Part shown: positions 21,847-31,220 of the stretch, piece after piece | Numbering within the stretch: the first letter of the stretch is position 1 | Layout: each line of letters begins with the position of its first letter | Assembly: GCF_032854445.1 (NCBI RefSeq) | Contig: NC_088304.1 | Location: forward strand, 21,615,850 to 21,679,849 | Reading direction: 5' to 3' | Length of the DNA: 64,000 nucleotides | From: Liolophura sinensis | Taxonomy: Eukaryota; Mollusca; Polyplacophora; Chitonida; Chitonidae | Position numbers and translations under genes: made by a program | Notes under the pieces: model-generated | What the model saw: the letters and a program-made list of their open reading frames with translations, nothing else | What the model was told of the DNA's origin: nothing | Database searches by the model: none

Positions 21847-22665
21847 GTCGTGCCCAACCGTTACGACATAAGAATCGTATTGCATCGTGCAGGAAGAGGT
21901 AAACTGGCGTGATGTTCACGACAAAAACAAACAAGTTGCGAAACGTTGGGGATAATTCGTAATACATTCTTGAAAAAGACAGAAAATCGTGGCATTTTCT
22001 AACTCTAAATTAGGTCCTTCGTAAGTCCATCGTAACTTGGCATACACTGGAAAGTATCTATTCTGCCCTAATTGCCTGATTTTGAGAAGCCTTACGACAT
22101 ATCGGTGCTTCCGGAATGATTACGTTGTCTTTACGATTGCAACCGACAGCTTAGGGAATATTTACCAAGATTTTACTAATACTGACGAATTCTTGCCAAT
22201 ACGTTACAAATTGACGTCGCAATGTAATCGCCTTTGCATTTGTAATGAATTCGTGTTCTAATTTTCATGTCGGCGAAAATTTCCAAAGGCTTTAAAATTT
22301 CGTAGCTGGACGTAAGTTCGTAATGATTCGTAAGTATCCGTTAAAACTGCGTAAGTAATCGGAAAGTTGGCGGCTGCAGTGGTAAAGTTAACGTAATCAC
22401 TCGGAAGGCATCGCTGTGTCGTAACGGTTCTCAAAATTAACCGATTAGTACGAAGTGACGATAGACTTACGAAGAACTTACCATAGAGTGATATGGATTT
22501 CTTGTAGCGTTTTCTCCCTAACAAGAATAATTTACCAATCTTCCCAAACGTTTCGCAACTTGTTCATGTCTTTTGCCAGCCTGTCGTGAAATTCACGCCA
22601 ATTTACCTCATGTTACACGATGCTTTGCCAATTGTATGTCGTAATGGTTCGGCGCATCATACAGC
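21847..22665. mobile_element. Fold-back (long inverted repeat) element
   Basis: The left arm (21847-21962, with CATCGTGCAGGAAGAGGTAA and AACAAGTTGCGAAACGTT) is the diverged reverse complement of 22533-22660. The inner parts pair as well: GATTTTGAGAAGCCTTACGA with CGGAATGATTACGTTGTCTT (about 22078-22135) matches the reverse complement of about 22385-22445. The whole 0.82 kb therefore folds into one long imperfect hairpin with a centre near 22250. There is no transposase frame, so it would be a non-autonomous fold-back or MITE-type element. A flanking duplication was not identified. Confidence 0.8.
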
Positions 22666-22817
22666 ATGGAGCAAACAGGGTGTTTGCCGCTACTTCAAAT
22701 TTCATTTGATTTCAAAAAAAAAATCAATATGGCAAGGCCATGCACAAGTTAAAAGTTTTAGGTGAAAATTGTTTTATTTATCTTTTATCAGTTTTCTATA
22801 TTTTCTTGTTTTACCAG

Positions 22818-22868
22818 AGTCTAAAGCATCTCAGCACCGTCGTCCACAAAGTCTCAACCAGACGAAAC
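22818..22868 (+). CDS. Lectin copy C: linker exon 2
   Basis: This 51-nt mini-exon lies between TTGTTTTACCAG and the strong donor C|GTACGTGAG, with phase 1 at both ends. It encodes ESKASQHRRPQSLNQTKR, hydrophilic linker-like sequence. It connects in frame from the exon at 21391-21459 to the last exon at 23104. Evidence is splice sites and phase only. Confidence 0.55.
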
Positions 22869-23103
22869 GTACGTGAGACAGTTTTAATCTTTGAAAGCTA
22901 AACTATTCAGACTCTTATCACAAACTTAAATTGATCACATCATGTTGTATTATACAAGTAAAGAAGAATTTCTCAGATAAGCCAAAATTTTATGGCAGTA
23001 AAAGTATGACTAAGTTTCATTGAAATGTATGATAATTACGTTACTATGAGGCCTGAAGCCCTGTTTACTGTTGGGTTTCATATTTTGTCGGTTTTCAATT
23101 CAG

Positions 23104-23398
23104 ACATATTTGTTGAACCCAGGAAATGGCAGACAGTCGTAACTGTTGTTGACAGACTGCCTGGTGTGTTTGTTCAGTTTCCAGGATTATGAAGCGGTAT
23201 TTCCTAATACAAGATGATCACCTTTTCGAGAAAAGAGCGTTGGCTGTTACAATGTGTTTCCGCCTCTGTCTGTACCCTTGTCGAGTTTTCAACTACAACA
23301 CCCGCACTGGCCAGTGCCGAGGATATGCGGGCACAGAACACAAAACTGAAGGCGTGAGGAACTCAGCGTGGGACATATGGGAAGTTGTAACAATTTAA
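23104..23398 (+). CDS. Lectin copy C: terminal exon with PAN/apple-like domain, one frame break
   Basis: The exon follows ATTCAG|ACATATTTG in phase 1. It begins HIFVEPRKWQTVVTVVDRLP then GVFVQFPG, and reaches a stop at about 23188. In another frame from about 23189 it continues FEKRALAVTMCFRLCLYPCR, VFNYNTRTGQCRGY, ending DIWEVVTI and TAA at 23396. An F-x-x-F-P-G block followed by C-x3-C-x3-C-x-x-F-N-Y-x(6)-C is the PAN/apple pattern, an extracellular protein- or glycan-binding fold. The frame break near 23187 is either a lesion or an assembly indel. Confidence 0.6.
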
Positions 23399-23418
23399 GA
23401 CTGAAAAAATAACTGTTC

Positions 23419-23424
23419 AATAAA
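23419..23424 (+). terminator. Polyadenylation signal AATAAA
   Basis: AATAAA lies 21 bases past the stop codon of the terminal lectin exon. This supports 23398 as the real 3' end of the copy C gene. Confidence 0.6.
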
Positions 23425-23794
23425 CTGTCAGCAACGGTAATTAATTTCGATTGCCAACATATTATTATATCTCAGTTGTAAGTAAAGTGTTGGGAACATT
23501 CCAGTAATTAATCTTAATTACCAGGATATTATTATGTGTTAACTGTAACAAAAGTGAAACAATCCAGTAATTAATTTGAAATACTAGCATATTATTATAA
23601 ACTCTGTCAAAAGAGAAACGCAAACCCCCCTATTTTAGAGATTTTAATATTTAGTTTTAGGACGGCACAACGTTTTTCTTATTGAAGACAGAAGTCAGAA
23701 ATTTGGCAGAATAATAATCAAGATGGTAATGTTTAAAACTGTCTCTTCAAAAGTCATCTCACAGACACCAGCTGCTCACCAGGGGGCGTCTTCC

Positions 23795-24802
23795 TCAGTA
23801 TCTCGTATGACCACCACGAGCTGCAATCACTGCAAGGCATCTCCTTGGACAAGAACGGATAAGACGCCGGATTCTCTCCTGGGGAATGGCCCTCCACTCC
23901 TCCTGTAACGCAACGGCGAGCTGTAGAAGCGTCTGTGGCGGTGGCTGACGTTGACGCACGTGTCGATGCAGAGTATCCCACAGGTGTTCAATAGGGTTGA
24001 GGTCTGGTGATTTAGAGGGCCACAGCAAGACACTGACGTTGGAATCCTGCAGAAAGTTCATTGTTGTACGTGCAGTATGAGGCCTGGCGTTGTCCTGTTG
24101 AAAAAGCTGTGTCTGTCGGTCAATAATCGGGAGAAGGTGAGGCTGTAACACGTGGTTGATGTAACGTTGGGCTGTCAGGTTCCCTGGAACGATCACCAAG
24201 TCTGATTTCTGGTTGTACGAGATGGCTCCCCAAACCATAACACTGCCTCCGCCAAATCTGTCCACCTGCCGGACGCAGATGGGCGCAAAGCGTTCGTGAC
24301 GTCTCCTATACACACGCTGTCTTCCGTCGTGACGTGTCAAAAGAAAACGGGATTCATCAGAAAACCAGATGCGCCTCCAGTCTTGTAAAGTCCATATCCT
24401 TACGTTGTTGCACCACCTGAGTCGTAGGCGTCGATGTAAGGGGCGTAGTACAGGTCCAACAACTGGTCTACAGGCACGTAAACCCGCTTCTTTCAGACGG
24501 TGCCTAATCGTTTGAGCCGACGCTCTCCTCAAACCTGGTATTGGTGTGGCAGTCACGGTTGGTAGGGCATGCCGATTACTCAGTTGAAAGACCCGGATGT
24601 ACCGATCTTGAAGTGGGGTCGTGATTCTTGGCCTTCCACTTCTCGGGCGATCGTTGGTCGAATTAAAGTTGTTGTAACGGCTCCAAAGTCGGGATATCAT
24701 TGTTTTGTGAACATTTAGGTTTCGTGCAATAGTACCAAAACTTTCTCCGGCTTGAAGACGACCAATGGCGATATTTCGGTCGGCAGCACTCAGTCGCGGC
24801 AT
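23795..24802 (-). CDS. Tc1-like transposase (DD34E), full-length open frame
   Basis: The protein has 335 residues starting MPRLSAADRNIAIGRLQAGE. The frame is open 24 codons further upstream, but this ATG matches the usual Tc1 start. Residues 1-115 hold the paired helix-turn-helix DNA-binding region, including the GRPR hook RPRSGRPRIT. The catalytic core shows D149 in FSDESRF, D237 in QQDNARPHTA and E272 in LNPIEHLWD, a spacing of 34 residues. Length and motifs are complete, so the enzyme could be active in cut-and-paste transposition at TA. A possible left terminus is GTCAAAAGAGAAACGCAAA at about 23609. I could not find the matching inverted copy on the right (to 25000), so mobility is uncertain. 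Confidence 0.95.
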   Translation of the reverse strand: MPRLSAADRNIAIGRLQAGESFGTIARNLNVHKTMISRLWSRYNNFNSTNDRPRSGRPRITTPLQDRYIRVFQLSNRHALPTVTATPIPGLRRASAQTIRHRLKEAGLRACRPVVGPVLRPLHRRLRLRWCNNVRIWTLQDWRRIWFSDESRFLLTRHDGRQRVYRRRHERFAPICVRQVDRFGGGSVMVWGAISYNQKSDLVIVPGNLTAQRYINHVLQPHLLPIIDRQTQLFQQDNARPHTARTTMNFLQDSNVSVLLWPSKSPDLNPIEHLWDTLHRHVRQRQPPPQTLLQLAVALQEEWRAIPQERIRRLIRSCPRRCLAVIAARGGHTRY

Positions 24803-24999
24803 TTTACCGACTGCCTTTCGTCGACGAATGAATGAATAAAATACGAAAGCACATAGGCTTTTATACACCCCCACACTATAACTGCCATTGACATGATTTG
24901 CATGTGAATGGTTCTGTGTGCGACGTCAACAGGGTCAGTCCATACGTTGTGACGTCATACGCATTAAAATACACTTAGGAGAGAAAAGGCAGATGTTTG

Positions 25000-25470
25000 G
25001 ATGGTAATCTTCATTATAAACGTGTATAATTTCATTACATTTGGCTAAAATTTAGTTTGGAAGTAATAACTTTATTCGAACGAATTTTTGATAATTTTTG
25101 AACAAAATAGTAGTTGTTTCCATTTATCAGGATAACATTACATGTTACTTAACTAAAGGGTTGAGAACAATCCCTCTTACCATTAAATAGACAAATATTT
25201 TCGTTACTTGGGTCCGTTGATCTGTAATAACTCGTGTGAAAGTTCGCCAGTTACTTGTGAAATGCTGACGGTTCGCTCCGGGTATTCCGGTTTCCTCTAC
25301 ATCCGACCCTCATAGTATAGGGGAAAAGCACAATGATGTATTATCCTTCATAATTATATGGTTTGCCCTGCAGGAAGAATTTTTCTCCTGAATGGAGATT
25401 TTGTTCGTTATGATTTACTTATTTCTTTGATCGATCTTTTTCGCCGTACCCATTTTACCTATTGGTAGTC
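25000..25470. other. No feature seen
   Basis: AT-rich DNA between the Tc1-like element and a minus-strand SINE fragment. No exon or element was recognised. Confidence 0.4.
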
Positions 25471-25632
25471 GGGAAGCAGGGCAGAGCCCGGGGGAAACCC
25501 TCAATTATCCGCAGGTTTTTGACCTTGAAACGTTCGCCCAGAGAAAAAGCCAGCATGAGCTGGACTTGAACTCACAGCGACCGCATTGCTGGGCAGCTTT
25601 TTCCGTCATTGCGCCACGCCGGGAGGGCTACT
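25471..25632 (-). mobile_element. SINE copy, minus strand, partly deleted
   Basis: Reading the minus strand gives GGCGTGGCGCAATGAC, CAATGCGGTCGCTGTGAGTT, CAAGTCCAGCTCATGCTGGC, then GGGTTTCCCCCGGGCTCTGC. This is the body of the same SINE family, lacking its last part. Confidence 0.85.
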
Positions 25633-25705
25633 TTTTATCGTCCGTGAACAGTTGGTGAATGATCCAAACAGACGTATACCTTTACACCCTAGATGACATT
25701 TACGA

Positions 25706-25768
25706 CAGGCTGCTCACAGACCTTCCATCGTACGGCCAGAGAGAAAGCCAGCGTGAGCTATGCTTGGG
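25706..25768 (-). mobile_element. Short SINE fragment, minus strand
   Basis: The minus strand reads AGCTCACGCTGGCTTTCTCT then CTGGCCGTACGATGGAAGGTCTG-like sequence, the middle of the SINE. It may belong to the fragment at 25471-25632, separated by about 75 bases. Confidence 0.65.
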
Positions 25769-25959
25769 CCAGCTTGAACTTCCTTTATATACTATCTTAG
25801 TTCTTTGGAGGTTTGCATTCAACGTTGTTTCGGAAATTTGTCTTGCGATTATTTACTCGGAGCATCTGTATTGGATGACATTCATCCGATTTTCGTATTT
25901 TATATACTTTCATATTTTTTGATGGTATGTGTTAGTCGTCGTTTTGAGAATTGACCTTT

Positions 25960-26370
25960 TGATTATTGACCTGGAACGTCCATATTGATTGACGACTGGT
26001 ATGCGAATGTCTGTTTCGACGAATAGATTATAAACAATGGCAACATAATCGAATTATGCAGGACTAAGGACAGCTGCACTAAAGGTAACACCTCACCATT
26101 TGACAAGGATAAGGATAATGTCATAAGAGAAAGAAAAGAGCACCAAAGACAGAACAAAACTGATAAATAGTAAGATTGCTGTCAGGATGTCACGCATGGC
26201 ACGTGTCATTCACAGCCTGACGTCAAAATGCCTTTTTTCACTAGTTTAATTTCACTCCCAGAAAACACGTTCCTCACATCACCTGTTTGTCAGCCATGAT
26301 ATGGATGTATGACCCATGTTACTGGGCGCTAATCTTTTGCCAGATACACGTAAGGCGAGAAAGGACACAT
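25960..26370. repeat. Duplicated lectin 5' flank, matches 15983-16395
   Basis: ATTGACCTGGAACGTCCATA, CAGAAAACACGTTCCTCACA and GCCATGATATGGATGTATGA have close matches upstream of lectin copy C. This is the left-hand part of another lectin copy, which is now separated from its signal-exon region by the Polinton. Confidence 0.8.
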
Positions 26371-26991
26371 CCTTAGTTTATCCCAAGGTTTCGAAAGGAA
26401 CTTATCCCATCACTAGATAAAGTAGCTATTCCAATTTGGTCTGCATCTCAATTAGGGTTTCAGTCTAACTGTTAACATAAATACTTACATTCATTTAGTA
26501 GAAAATTAAGCGTCAACCTTAATCCTTGGCTTAAGGAGAAAATATGGATTTATGTAAACTGGAATTTGTAAAACATGTGAAAATTAGTAAACATATCCTG
26601 GGTGAAGTATTGGCCACCGGCAGACTCCAGCTTTATGCTTGAATGGAACATCGAAGACTACAACATAGAGACCAGTACTTTTTATATTAGTATAAAACCT
26701 TAACTTTGGTGAATTGACAGTAGGCCGTATTACGTATGACCAGTTTCTTGCTACCACACTGTCATCGCTGCTCTGGTTTTACTCTCAATACTGTACGTTT
26801 TTAATTATATTTACAATTTATTAAGAAGACGGAAGTCCAACCCGCTTCGGTTCTTACCAAAGACTTAAAAATGGTAAATGTCTTTGGCCTAATACTTCAG
26901 CCCAGGCACCATTTTGACGGCATGCACTCGCCCTTCCACAAGAAGGCACAACCTATGAACACATACACACACGCTGTTCTAGCTTACTACC
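26371..26991. other. Left flank of the Polinton insertion
   Basis: No exon was seen. The last 20 bases before the element (GCTGTTCTAGCTTACTACC) match an empty related site at about 62,237-62,258 (GCTGTTCTAGTTTACTACCC), which helps define the insertion point. Confidence 0.7.
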
Positions 26992-27830
26992 AGTAGTATA
27001 GGGAATAGGGGTTCTGGCGCACCCTCCCCTTGGGGCCCTCCCTATAACAAATAGAGGCTCCCATCCCTTTTCCCTACTTCCCCCATACCCCCCGCCACTT
27101 TAGGCGCCTCCCCAGCCAAGGCATACACGCTTATTTACAAGTCTAGCCTACACACACACACATTGATATGAGGCGACCTAGTTGGCATTTAACAGATAAG
27201 GCGTATAGTCTTTATATAGGCCTGCTGTGTTACACAACAGGGTGATTTAGCTGATTTTCCCCCCAGGATAGGGCTTAAACTACGGGTTTTTATGAAAAAT
27301 AAAATGTGACAGCCTTTTTCAGCGTGTCTTGTTTGATAAGATCCAGTATTTTTAGGAGGATTGGAGATACTTTGTTTATGCCGAAAAGTCCTTCCAATTT
27401 AGCCCATGTTTCGTGGGTTGTGGGATATAGCTCAGTCGGCTGACAGAGGTGGGAAAGGCGCTGTGTGTATTCATATACTACATATATAAGGGGGTGTTTG
27501 CTAGCTCAAATCCGGATTTGGTCTCCTGGATATGCAGTATATGAATACATTACCTGCATATGGCGCCGGGCTCTACGCACTTCTAAGGAATCTCTGCAAC
27601 TTTCGACAGTTTCGGAGGCTGAGAGGCCTTACCAAGAGGTGTTGTAGATAGCCCAAAGTTCGTGGAATGTGTCAGCGCCAATTAACCCCCCATTCATCCA
27701 CATTTACATCTGTTATATTTTCTTGCAAAAGTCTGTGTACTTGTCACATCGATACACGCAATGGATACTTCTAAACACGTAGGGTTATGATATAGAGCCG
27801 TCTTTTAATTTGTGTACTTTAGCTTTGCAC
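26992..27830 (+). repeat. Polinton terminal segment T1 (left end)
   Basis: It begins with the terminal AGTAGTATAGGGAATAGG and GGTTCTGGCGCACCCTCCCC, then carries about 0.75 kb shared with T2 (45981-46936) and T3 (46937-47715). It lacks the extra internal sub-repeat of T2. It passes into the first array unit through the shared words CATTTACATCTGTTATATTT and GACTTGTCACATC-like sequence. It contains an A-box-like TAGCTCAGTCGG, a 19-bp hairpin and a 14-bp palindrome (separate entries). Confidence 0.85.
27428..27548 (+). promoter_or_regulatory. tRNA-like A/B boxes and nested palindromes inside the terminal segment
   Basis: TAGCTCAGTCGG (27428-27439) is a perfect Pol III A box, and AGCTCAAATCC (27503-27513) is close to a B box. 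Between and around them are two 19-base arms, 27467-27485 and 27530-27548, that are reverse complements with one mismatch. In the loop lies the perfect palindrome CAAATCCGGATTTG (27507-27520). The same arrangement recurs near 46530-46650 and 47450-47570, with partial loss of the stem in the last. No complete tRNA cloverleaf could be drawn. Roles in transcription or replication are possible but unproven. Confidence 0.5.
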
Positions 27831-27979
27831 ATTTTTAATAGGCCACAGTTTTTTGTAAACCACAACTCTGCTGAGTTTAAAATGCACTAAAGGAGATAAG
27901 TTCTTATAGCGGCTTTGCATGCAGTTCGATTATTTTGCTGTAATAAAGTATTTATCTTTTCTGTTTTGTTTCTTTGATT

Positions 27980-28003
27980 TTTATTGCCGTGTGCGACTTT
28001 ATT
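27980..28003 (-). terminator. Polyadenylation signals of array gene unit 1
   Basis: Two minus-strand AATAAA words lie at 27980-27985 and 27998-28003, about 135-158 bases past the stop of the 107-codon gene. They recur at the same place in the other units. Confidence 0.6.
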
Positions 28004-28137
28004 GTTGTGCTTTGATAAATGCATGTTGGTGTGTTTCCTGTCTATGCTTTCAGATTACAAAGTTCCTTTTCGGAAAGACTTGTGTGGCTCCGAAAAGAGC
28101 CGTTTTGGTGGAATGTAGTCGAGGTGCCAGATGGATT

Positions 28138-28461
28138 TTACATGTTGTCCTCTTCACTGTTGCTGTCGGAGTCTATTTCGTACTGAGCATCTTGTCCAAT
28201 TAGTTTGCATCGAAGTGCAGTGATGACATCAGCTTTATTGCAGGCGTATTCGTAGTAAGCATTTCTGAGTCCTTCTCCGGCGACTATCTTCAGACGAAGG
28301 CTGTAGCGGAATGATTTGTTTCCTTCTTTGTTGGCACGGTCGTATCGGATTTGGAGATCGTCGAGGTGCTTGTTGAAAAACACAATTTGCTCGCATGCCT
28401 TTTGAAAGGTCAGCTCTGCTTTCCGCAAATCTGCAAACAACTGGAAGTGTTTGGAATCCAT
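28138..28461 (-). CDS. Array gene, unit 1: 107-residue charged protein
   Basis: An intronless frame starts at the ATG in MDSKHFQLFADLRKAELTFQ, continues with KACEQIVFFNKHLDDLQIRY and a basic middle, then GLRNAYYEYACNKADVITAL, and ends in the acidic tail DSDSNSEEDNM. The protein looks almost wholly helical, with heptad-like leucines and no signal peptide or membrane segment. A TATATAAA box lies about 90 bases upstream and AATAAA signals lie downstream, so each unit looks like a complete small gene. I do not know its function. I have an impression of similar small ORFs in Polinton-like elements of other invertebrates, but cannot confirm it. This copy has V for A in the LKIVAGEG segment. An overlapping 103-113 codon frame on the same strand is less protein-like. 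Confidence 0.75.
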   Translation of the reverse strand: MDSKHFQLFADLRKAELTFQKACEQIVFFNKHLDDLQIRYDRANKEGNKSFRYSLRLKIVAGEGLRNAYYEYACNKADVITALRCKLIGQDAQYEIDSDSNSEEDNM

Positions 28462-28546
28462 GGCAAGAAGTGTAAGACGGCAATTTCATCGAGTTTTCCT
28501 GCTTGACATAAGAAAGCGTAATGCAAGCTTGAGAGCCTGCAAACAA

Positions 28547-28554
28547 TTTATATA
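28547..28554 (-). promoter_or_regulatory. TATA-like box of array gene unit 1
   Basis: The minus strand reads TATATAAA 86-93 bases before the ATG. Most other units have CATATAAA at the same place because of one substitution. The position suits a core promoter with a short 5' leader. Confidence 0.5.
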
Positions 28555-29556
28555 AGGTTTAAGTGACACTTTGCAAGATGTTTAGCTCCTCGCCACGTCG
28601 TCACTGAGTTAGTCCTGACAGACATTCTTAAAGAATCAGTTGCAAACTTACTGATGACAAAAGGTGATCAGCGGAAACAATGGTTAGCCGCCATTTTCCT
28701 TTAATCCCCCAGCGCCATGCCGTCACTCACGCACCCGCACACAATTCAACTTATTATTAAAATAAATTGGCCTCTTTGTACTACATTTCTATACAAAAAA
28801 TACTGAATAAAAAACCAATGATTTCAAGAAAATCTTACAATTTTCAATTTGCTGAGGTCAAACCAAAACTGTGCCTTCAAATGATAATCGGTGTGTCAGC
28901 TGTATGGATGCAACAGCTACAGATAACAGATAGAAACAACGGTGCAATCTAATTGGCACGAAAAATGTCTTTATAGGCAGGCACATGCCTTGAGAAATAA
29001 GACAAAACTTCTTTGCAGAACTTTAAATTGGCACCTTGGTTAAGGCCTATAAAGCTATCTCAACGCTGCATATTTCATAAGTAGTCTCACAGAACCAAAC
29101 GTTAAAAAATTTCACCCACAATTACATCTGTTATATTTTCTTGCAAAAGTCTGTGTACTTGTCACATCAATACACGCAATGGATACTTCTAAACACGCAA
29201 GGTTATGCTTTTGAGACGTCTTTTAATTTGTGTACTTTAGCTTTGCACATTTTTAATAGGCCACAGTTTTTTTGTAAACCACAACTCTGCTGAGTTTAAA
29301 ATGCATTAAAGGAGATACGTTCTTATAGCGGCTTTGCATGCAGTTCGATTATTTTGCTGTAATAAAGTATTTATCTTTTCTGTTTTGTTTCTTTGATTTT
29401 TATTGCCGTGTGCGACTTTATTGTTGTGCTTTGATAAATGAATGTTCGTGTGTTTCCTATCTATGCTTTCAGATTACAAAGTTCCTTTTCGGGAAGACTT
29501 GTGTGGCTCTGAAAAGAGCCGTTTTGGTGGAATGTAGTCGAGGTGCCAGATGGATT

Positions 29557-29880
29557 TTACATGTTGTCCTCTTCACTGTTGCTGTCGGAGTCTATTTCGT
29601 ACTGAGCATCTTGTCCAATTAGTTTGCATCGAAGTGCAGTGATGACATCAGCTTTATTGCAGGCGTATTCGTAGTAAGCATTTCTGAGTCCTTCTCCGGC
29701 GGCTATCTTCAGACGAAGGCTGTAGCGGAATGATTTGTTTGCTTCTTTGTTGGCACGGTCGTATCGGATTTGGAGGTCGTCGAGGTTCTTGTTGAAAAAC
29801 ACAATTTGCTCGCATGCCTTTTGAAAGGTCAGCTCTGCTTTCCGCAAATCTGCAAACAACTGGAAGTGTTTGGAATCCAT
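29557..29880 (-). CDS. Array gene, unit 2
   Basis: Same 107-residue protein as unit 1, intact. Differences: N for H in FFNKNLDDLQ and A for G in ANKEANKSF. Upstream TATA-like and downstream AATAAA words are kept. Confidence 0.75.
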   Translation of the reverse strand: MDSKHFQLFADLRKAELTFQKACEQIVFFNKNLDDLQIRYDRANKEANKSFRYSLRLKIAAGEGLRNAYYEYACNKADVITALRCKLIGQDAQYEIDSDSNSEEDNM

Positions 29881-30974
29881 GGCAAGAAGTGTAAGACGGC
29901 AATTTTATCGAGTTTTCCTGCTTGACATAAGAAAGCGTAATGCAAGCTTGAGAGCCAGCAAACAATTTATATGAGGTTTGAGTGACACTTTGCAAGATGT
30001 TTAACTCCTCGCCACGTCGTCACTGAGTTAGTCCTGACAGACATTCTTAAAGAATCAGTTGCAAACTTACTGATGACAAAAGGTGATCAGCGGAAACAAT
30101 GGTTAGCCGCCATTTTCCTTTAATCCCTCAGCGCCATGCCGTCACTCACGCACCCGCACACAATTCAACTTATTATTAAAATAAATTGGTCTCTTTGTAC
30201 TACATTTCTATACAAAAAATACTGAATGAAAAACCAATGATTTCAAGAAAATCTTACAATTTTCAATTTGCTGATGTCAAAAAAAAACTGTGCCTTCAAA
30301 TCATAATCGGTGTGTCAGCTGTATGGATGCAACAGCTACAGGTAACAGATAGAAACAACGGTGCAATCTAATTGGCACGAAAAATGTCTTTATAGGCAGG
30401 CAAATGGCTTGAGAAATAAGACAAAACTTCTTTGCAGAACTTTTAAATTGGCACCTTTGTTAAGGCCTATAAAGCTATCTCAACGCTGCATATTTCATAA
30501 GTAGTCTCACAGAACCAAACGTTAAAAATTTCATCCACAATTACATCTGGTATATTTTCTTGCAAAAGTCTGTGTACTTGTCACATCAATACACGCAATG
30601 GATACTTCTAAACACGTAGGGTTATGATATAGAGCCGTCTTTTAATTTGTGTACTTTAGCTTTGCACATTTTTAATAGGCCACAGTTTTTTGTAAACCAC
30701 AACTCTGCTGAGTTTAAAATGCACTAAAGGAGATAAGTTCTTATAGCGGCTTTGCATGCAGTTCGATTATTTTGCTGTAAAAAAGTATTTATCTTTTCTG
30801 TTTTGTTTCTTTGATTTTTATTGCCGTGTGCGACTTTATTGTTGTGCTTTGATAAATGCATGTTGGTGTGTTTTCTGTCTATGCTTTCAGATTACAAAGT
30901 TCCTTTTCGGGAAGACTTGTGTGGCTCTGAAAAGAGCCGTTTTGGTGGAATGTAGTCGAGGTGCCAGATGGATT

Positions 30975-31220
30975 TTACATGTTGTCCTCTTCACTGTTGC
31001 TGTCGGAGTCTATTTCGTACTGAGCATCTTGTCCAATTAGTTTGCATCGAAGTGCAGTGATGACATCAGCTTTATTGCAGGCGTATTCGTAGTAAGCATT
31101 TCTGAGTCCTTCTCCGGCGGCTTTCCTCAGACGAAGGCTGTAGCGGAATAATTTGTTTGCTTCTTTGTTGGCACGGTCCTATCGGATTTGGAGATCGTCG
31201 AGGTGCTTGTTGAAAAACAC
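30975..31220 (-). pseudogene. Array gene, unit 3: truncated and interrupted
   Basis: Only the C-terminal two-thirds of the gene is present. The ATG end and the sequence upstream were removed by a deletion whose junction reads AACACAGCTATTTAAAGCG. A TAG also replaces the tyrosine codon of the IRYDR segment. A second junction, TACACGAATGGAGGTGC near 31,890, begins a partial re-copy that lengthens this unit to 1994 bp. Confidence 0.85.

Noticed and set aside
27919-28203. Plus-strand 94-codon open frame repeated in every array unit
   Set aside because: It overlaps the 3' end of the 107-codon gene on the opposite strand, is rich in Phe/Cys/Tyr with no family character, and is conserved only because the units are nearly identical.
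28235-28546. Overlapping minus-strand frame of 103-113 codons in each unit
   Set aside because: Out-of-frame reading of the same DNA as the 107-codon gene; composition is irregular. Kept as a weak alternative only.
28767-28952. 61-codon plus-strand frame in each unit
   Set aside because: Opens only at TTG, is interrupted in some units and has no protein character.
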